Shown here: positions 62,144 through 64,000 of the stretch, one piece after another
Layout: the number at the start of each line of letters is the position of its first letter
Numbering within the stretch: position 1 is the first letter of the stretch
NCBI RefSeq assembly: GCF_019351435.1
Contig: NZ_JAHWYN010000001.1
Span: 251,785-315,784, forward strand
Origin: Flavobacterium taihuense
GTDB taxonomy: Bacteria; Bacteroidota; Bacteroidia; Flavobacteriales; Flavobacteriaceae
Direction: 5' to 3'
DNA length: 64,000 nucleotides
Notes under the pieces: model-generated
The model's input: the letters and a program-made list of their open reading frames with translations, nothing else
The model's database searches: none
Told to the model about the DNA's origin: nothing
Program-made: the position numbers and the translations under genes

Positions 62144-64000
62144 ATGGAAAGACCTTCTTTCGCTATATATGACGCTTCCGCAGGTTCCGGAAAAACATAT
62201 GCTCTTGTAAAAGAATACCTCAAAATCATACTTACTGCACACAAGAATGATGCTTACCGCAACATACTTGCTATTACGTTTACCAACAAAGCGGTGCACG
62301 AAATGAAAAGCCGAATCGTAGGTAGTTTGTCCGAATTTGCCAAAGACGAACCTAATGCCAAAGCTTTCGATTTAATGCAGGATTTGGCTGTAGATACGGC
62401 GCTTTCAATCATTCAAATCAAGACTAAATCCCAGCAAATTATAAAACACATTATTCATAATTATGCTGCTTTTGATATTTCTACTATCGATAAATTCACA
62501 CACAAAGTCATTCGGGCTTTTGCACATGATTTGGGATTACCTATGACTTTCGAAGTAACTTTGGATACCGAAAATCTGTTAATTGAAGCAGTAGATGCGA
62601 TCATTGCACAAGCGGGCGAAGATGAAACCCTAACCAAATTGCTCATCGATTTCACGATGGAAAAAACCGATGATGATAAATCTTGGGACATCTCACGTGA
62701 AATTTTGGAAACGGGAAAATTAGTGCTGAATGAGAACAACCGAAATGAAATTACTCATTTTCATGACAAATCAATCAGTGATTTTATAGCCGTAAAAGAA
62801 AAATTAGTTCAAGTCTGTGCAGCTTTAGAAAAAGAAAATGCAAGCCTTGCTAGTGAATTATTATTGCTAATTGATAAAAACACAATTGATTTAAAATCAT
62901 TCTCCAGAGGAACTTTTCCCAATCATCTTCAAAGCATAGCTGACGGAAAATTTAATGCAAAAAACAAGATGTTTCATGAACTCGAAGATATTGCTATCAA
63001 TAAAACAGCAAAAGACCGAGCTTTAATAGAAAATATCATCCCCGAGTTGTTGCAAAGTCTCGGGGTAATTTACAAAAACTTCGAAAAGAGAAATTTTTAC
63101 AAAGCTTTTTTGAAAAACATAACGCCTTTATCGCTATTAAATACCGTTAGTAATGAATTGACAAAAATTCAAAATGAACAAAATGTACTTTCGATAACGG
63201 AGTTCAACGCAATTATTCACCGCGAAATCCAAAATCAACCTGCTCCTTTTATATATGAAAGGCTAGGAGAGCGCTACCGTCATTTTTTTATTGACGAATT
63301 TCAGGATACCTCCGAAATGCAATGGCAAAACTTGATTCCGCTTATTGATAATGCGCTTTCTGGACAAGATGATTCGGGGCAAAAAGGAACTTTGATGATT
63401 GTTGGTGATCCAAAGCAATCCATTTATCGTTGGCGTGGCGGGAAAGCTGAACAATTTATCGAATTGAGTAAAGACCAAAATCCTTTCAATAATCCCGATA
63501 AAAAACTAGAACATTTAGATAAAAATTACAGAAGTTATTCGCAAGTAATTGAATTCAATAATGATTTCTTTCAATTGTTATCCAGTGAGTTTACCAATGT
63601 CGATTATAAAGATTTATACGAAAACCACAGTCGTCAGAAGATAAACAATAAAGTAGGCGGTTATGTGAATATTTCTTTTTTGCCTGAAATTGAATCTTCA
63701 GAAGAAGCTGAAGAGGCTTTAGATAAAACGGATTTGTATGTTTTGGCTACACTAAATACCATTCAAAAAGTGGTAAAAGAAGGTTTTGAATACAAAGATG
63801 TTGTGATTTTGACTCGAAAAAGAAGTCAGGGGATTGCTGTTGCCAATTATTTAACAGAACAAAGTATTCCGCTTTTGTCTTCTGAAACATTGATGATTCA
63901 AAACGCAACCGAAGTTCGGCTGATTATTCACATTTTAAAATATTTAAAAAACAGCTCCGATTTAGAGTCAAAGGCCAACTTTTTACAATATTTGGCACAA
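62144..64000 (+). CDS. UvrD/RecB-type superfamily 1 helicase (partial, C-terminus off the right edge)
   Basis: The frame starts at the ATG at 62144 and is open for 619 codons to the edge. Motifs: Walker A ASAGSGKT at residues 11-18, NILAITFTNKAVHEMKSRI (motif Ia), YRHFFIDEFQDTSEMQWQ (Walker B, DEFQDT), MIVGDPKQSIYRWRGG (motif III), and LDKNYRSYSQVIEFNN (motif IV). DISTIDKFTHKVIRAFA is the RecB/AddA-type segment. The missing C-terminal part may hold a RecB nuclease domain, as in AddA-like proteins that pair with a PD-(D/E)XK nuclease subunit. A RecBCD/AddAB-type recombination function is inferred. Confidence 0.92.
   Translation, partial: MERPSFAIYDASAGSGKTYALVKEYLKIILTAHKNDAYRNILAITFTNKAVHEMKSRIVGSLSEFAKDEPNAKAFDLMQDLAVDTALSIIQIKTKSQQIIKHIIHNYAAFDISTIDKFTHKVIRAFAHDLGLPMTFEVTLDTENLLIEAVDAIIAQAGEDETLTKLLIDFTMEKTDDDKSWDISREILETGKLVLNENNRNEITHFHDKSISDFIAVKEKLVQVCAALEKENASLASELLLLIDKNTIDLKSFSRGTFPNHLQSIADGKFNAKNKMFHELEDIAINKTAKDRALIENIIPELLQSLGVIYKNFEKRNFYKAFLKNITPLSLLNTVSNELTKIQNEQNVLSITEFNAIIHREIQNQPAPFIYERLGERYRHFFIDEFQDTSEMQWQNLIPLIDNALSGQDDSGQKGTLMIVGDPKQSIYRWRGGKAEQFIELSKDQNPFNNPDKKLEHLDKNYRSYSQVIEFNNDFFQLLSSEFTNVDYKDLYENHSRQKINNKVGGYVNISFLPEIESSEEAEEALDKTDLYVLATLNTIQKVVKEGFEYKDVVILTRKRSQGIAVANYLTEQSIPLLSSETLMIQNATEVRLIIHILKYLKNSSDLESKANFLQYLAQ

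Overview
The window is chromosomal DNA of a Bacteroidota bacterium, almost certainly Flavobacterium or a close relative. The DNA is AT-rich. Promoters match the flavobacterial form TTG-N19/20-TAnnTTTG (for example 9394-9424, 33758-33787, 56084-56113, 57311-57341). Shine-Dalgarno sequences are weak. The gene content is family-typical: TonB-dependent receptors, DUF5689 lipoprotein, IPExxxVDY protein, GH97, DUF6377 regulator, a eukaryote-like IleRS and a flavobacterial DksA-like protein. Most of the window is housekeeping DNA with intact genes; no transposase, integrase or CRISPR array is visible.

Layout. 1-1406 (minus) is the beginning of an extracellular contractile injection system (eCIS) operon, a DUF4255 cap protein followed by a tail-sheath protein that runs off the left edge. 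1.6-9.3 kb: ileS, dksA-like, lspA, a small lipoprotein, formyl-THF cyclo-ligase, a PLP decarboxylase and an aspartoacylase-family enzyme. 9.4-19.4 kb: uvrC, a patatin/outer-membrane barrel protein, then aromatic amino-acid catabolism (hmgA, hppD, tryptophan 2,3-dioxygenase) with DUF3108 and M23 peptidase genes; an orphan promoter-terminator unit at about 16.3 kb looks like a small RNA. 19.5-27.8 kb: pgi, a TonB receptor, rlpA, CYTH protein, dinB and a PAS protein. 27.8-32.1 kb (minus): an ATP-grasp / alpha-E / transglutaminase peptide-modification cluster, with a 120-residue acidic protein and two degenerate short copies between ATP-grasp and alpha-E. 32.4-37.3 kb: an esterase, two identical tRNA-Asn genes and two tandem GH13 amylases. 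37.3-51.5 kb: rseP, an Old Yellow Enzyme homologue, a Gfo/Idh/MocA oxidoreductase, an MFS carrier, a TonB receptor plus DUF5689 lipoprotein, a GH97 alpha-glucosidase and a DUF6377 regulator, probably serving alpha-glucan use. 51.6-60.3 kb: pyk, rnc, fabF, acpP, purN, rnhA, a PfkB kinase and purF. 60.4-61.15 kb: four tandem copies of a roughly 73-nt small RNA gene, each with its own promoter and terminator. 61.2-64 kb: superoxide dismutase and a UvrD/RecB-type helicase running off the right edge.

Intergenic DNA carries several dispersed repeat families: a family with a GGAGCT...GGGCTAGG frame (four copies), a GTCGGGCTAT/TTTATCCCTC family (two copies) and long perfect or near-perfect palindromes, two of which bracket the TonB/DUF5689 pair. 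The strongest candidates for something undescribed are the small-RNA array (a compensatory base change supports its terminator stem), the short-ORF family inside the ATP-grasp/alpha-E cluster, and the truncated eCIS at the left edge. Everything here was read by eye; no database search was run.
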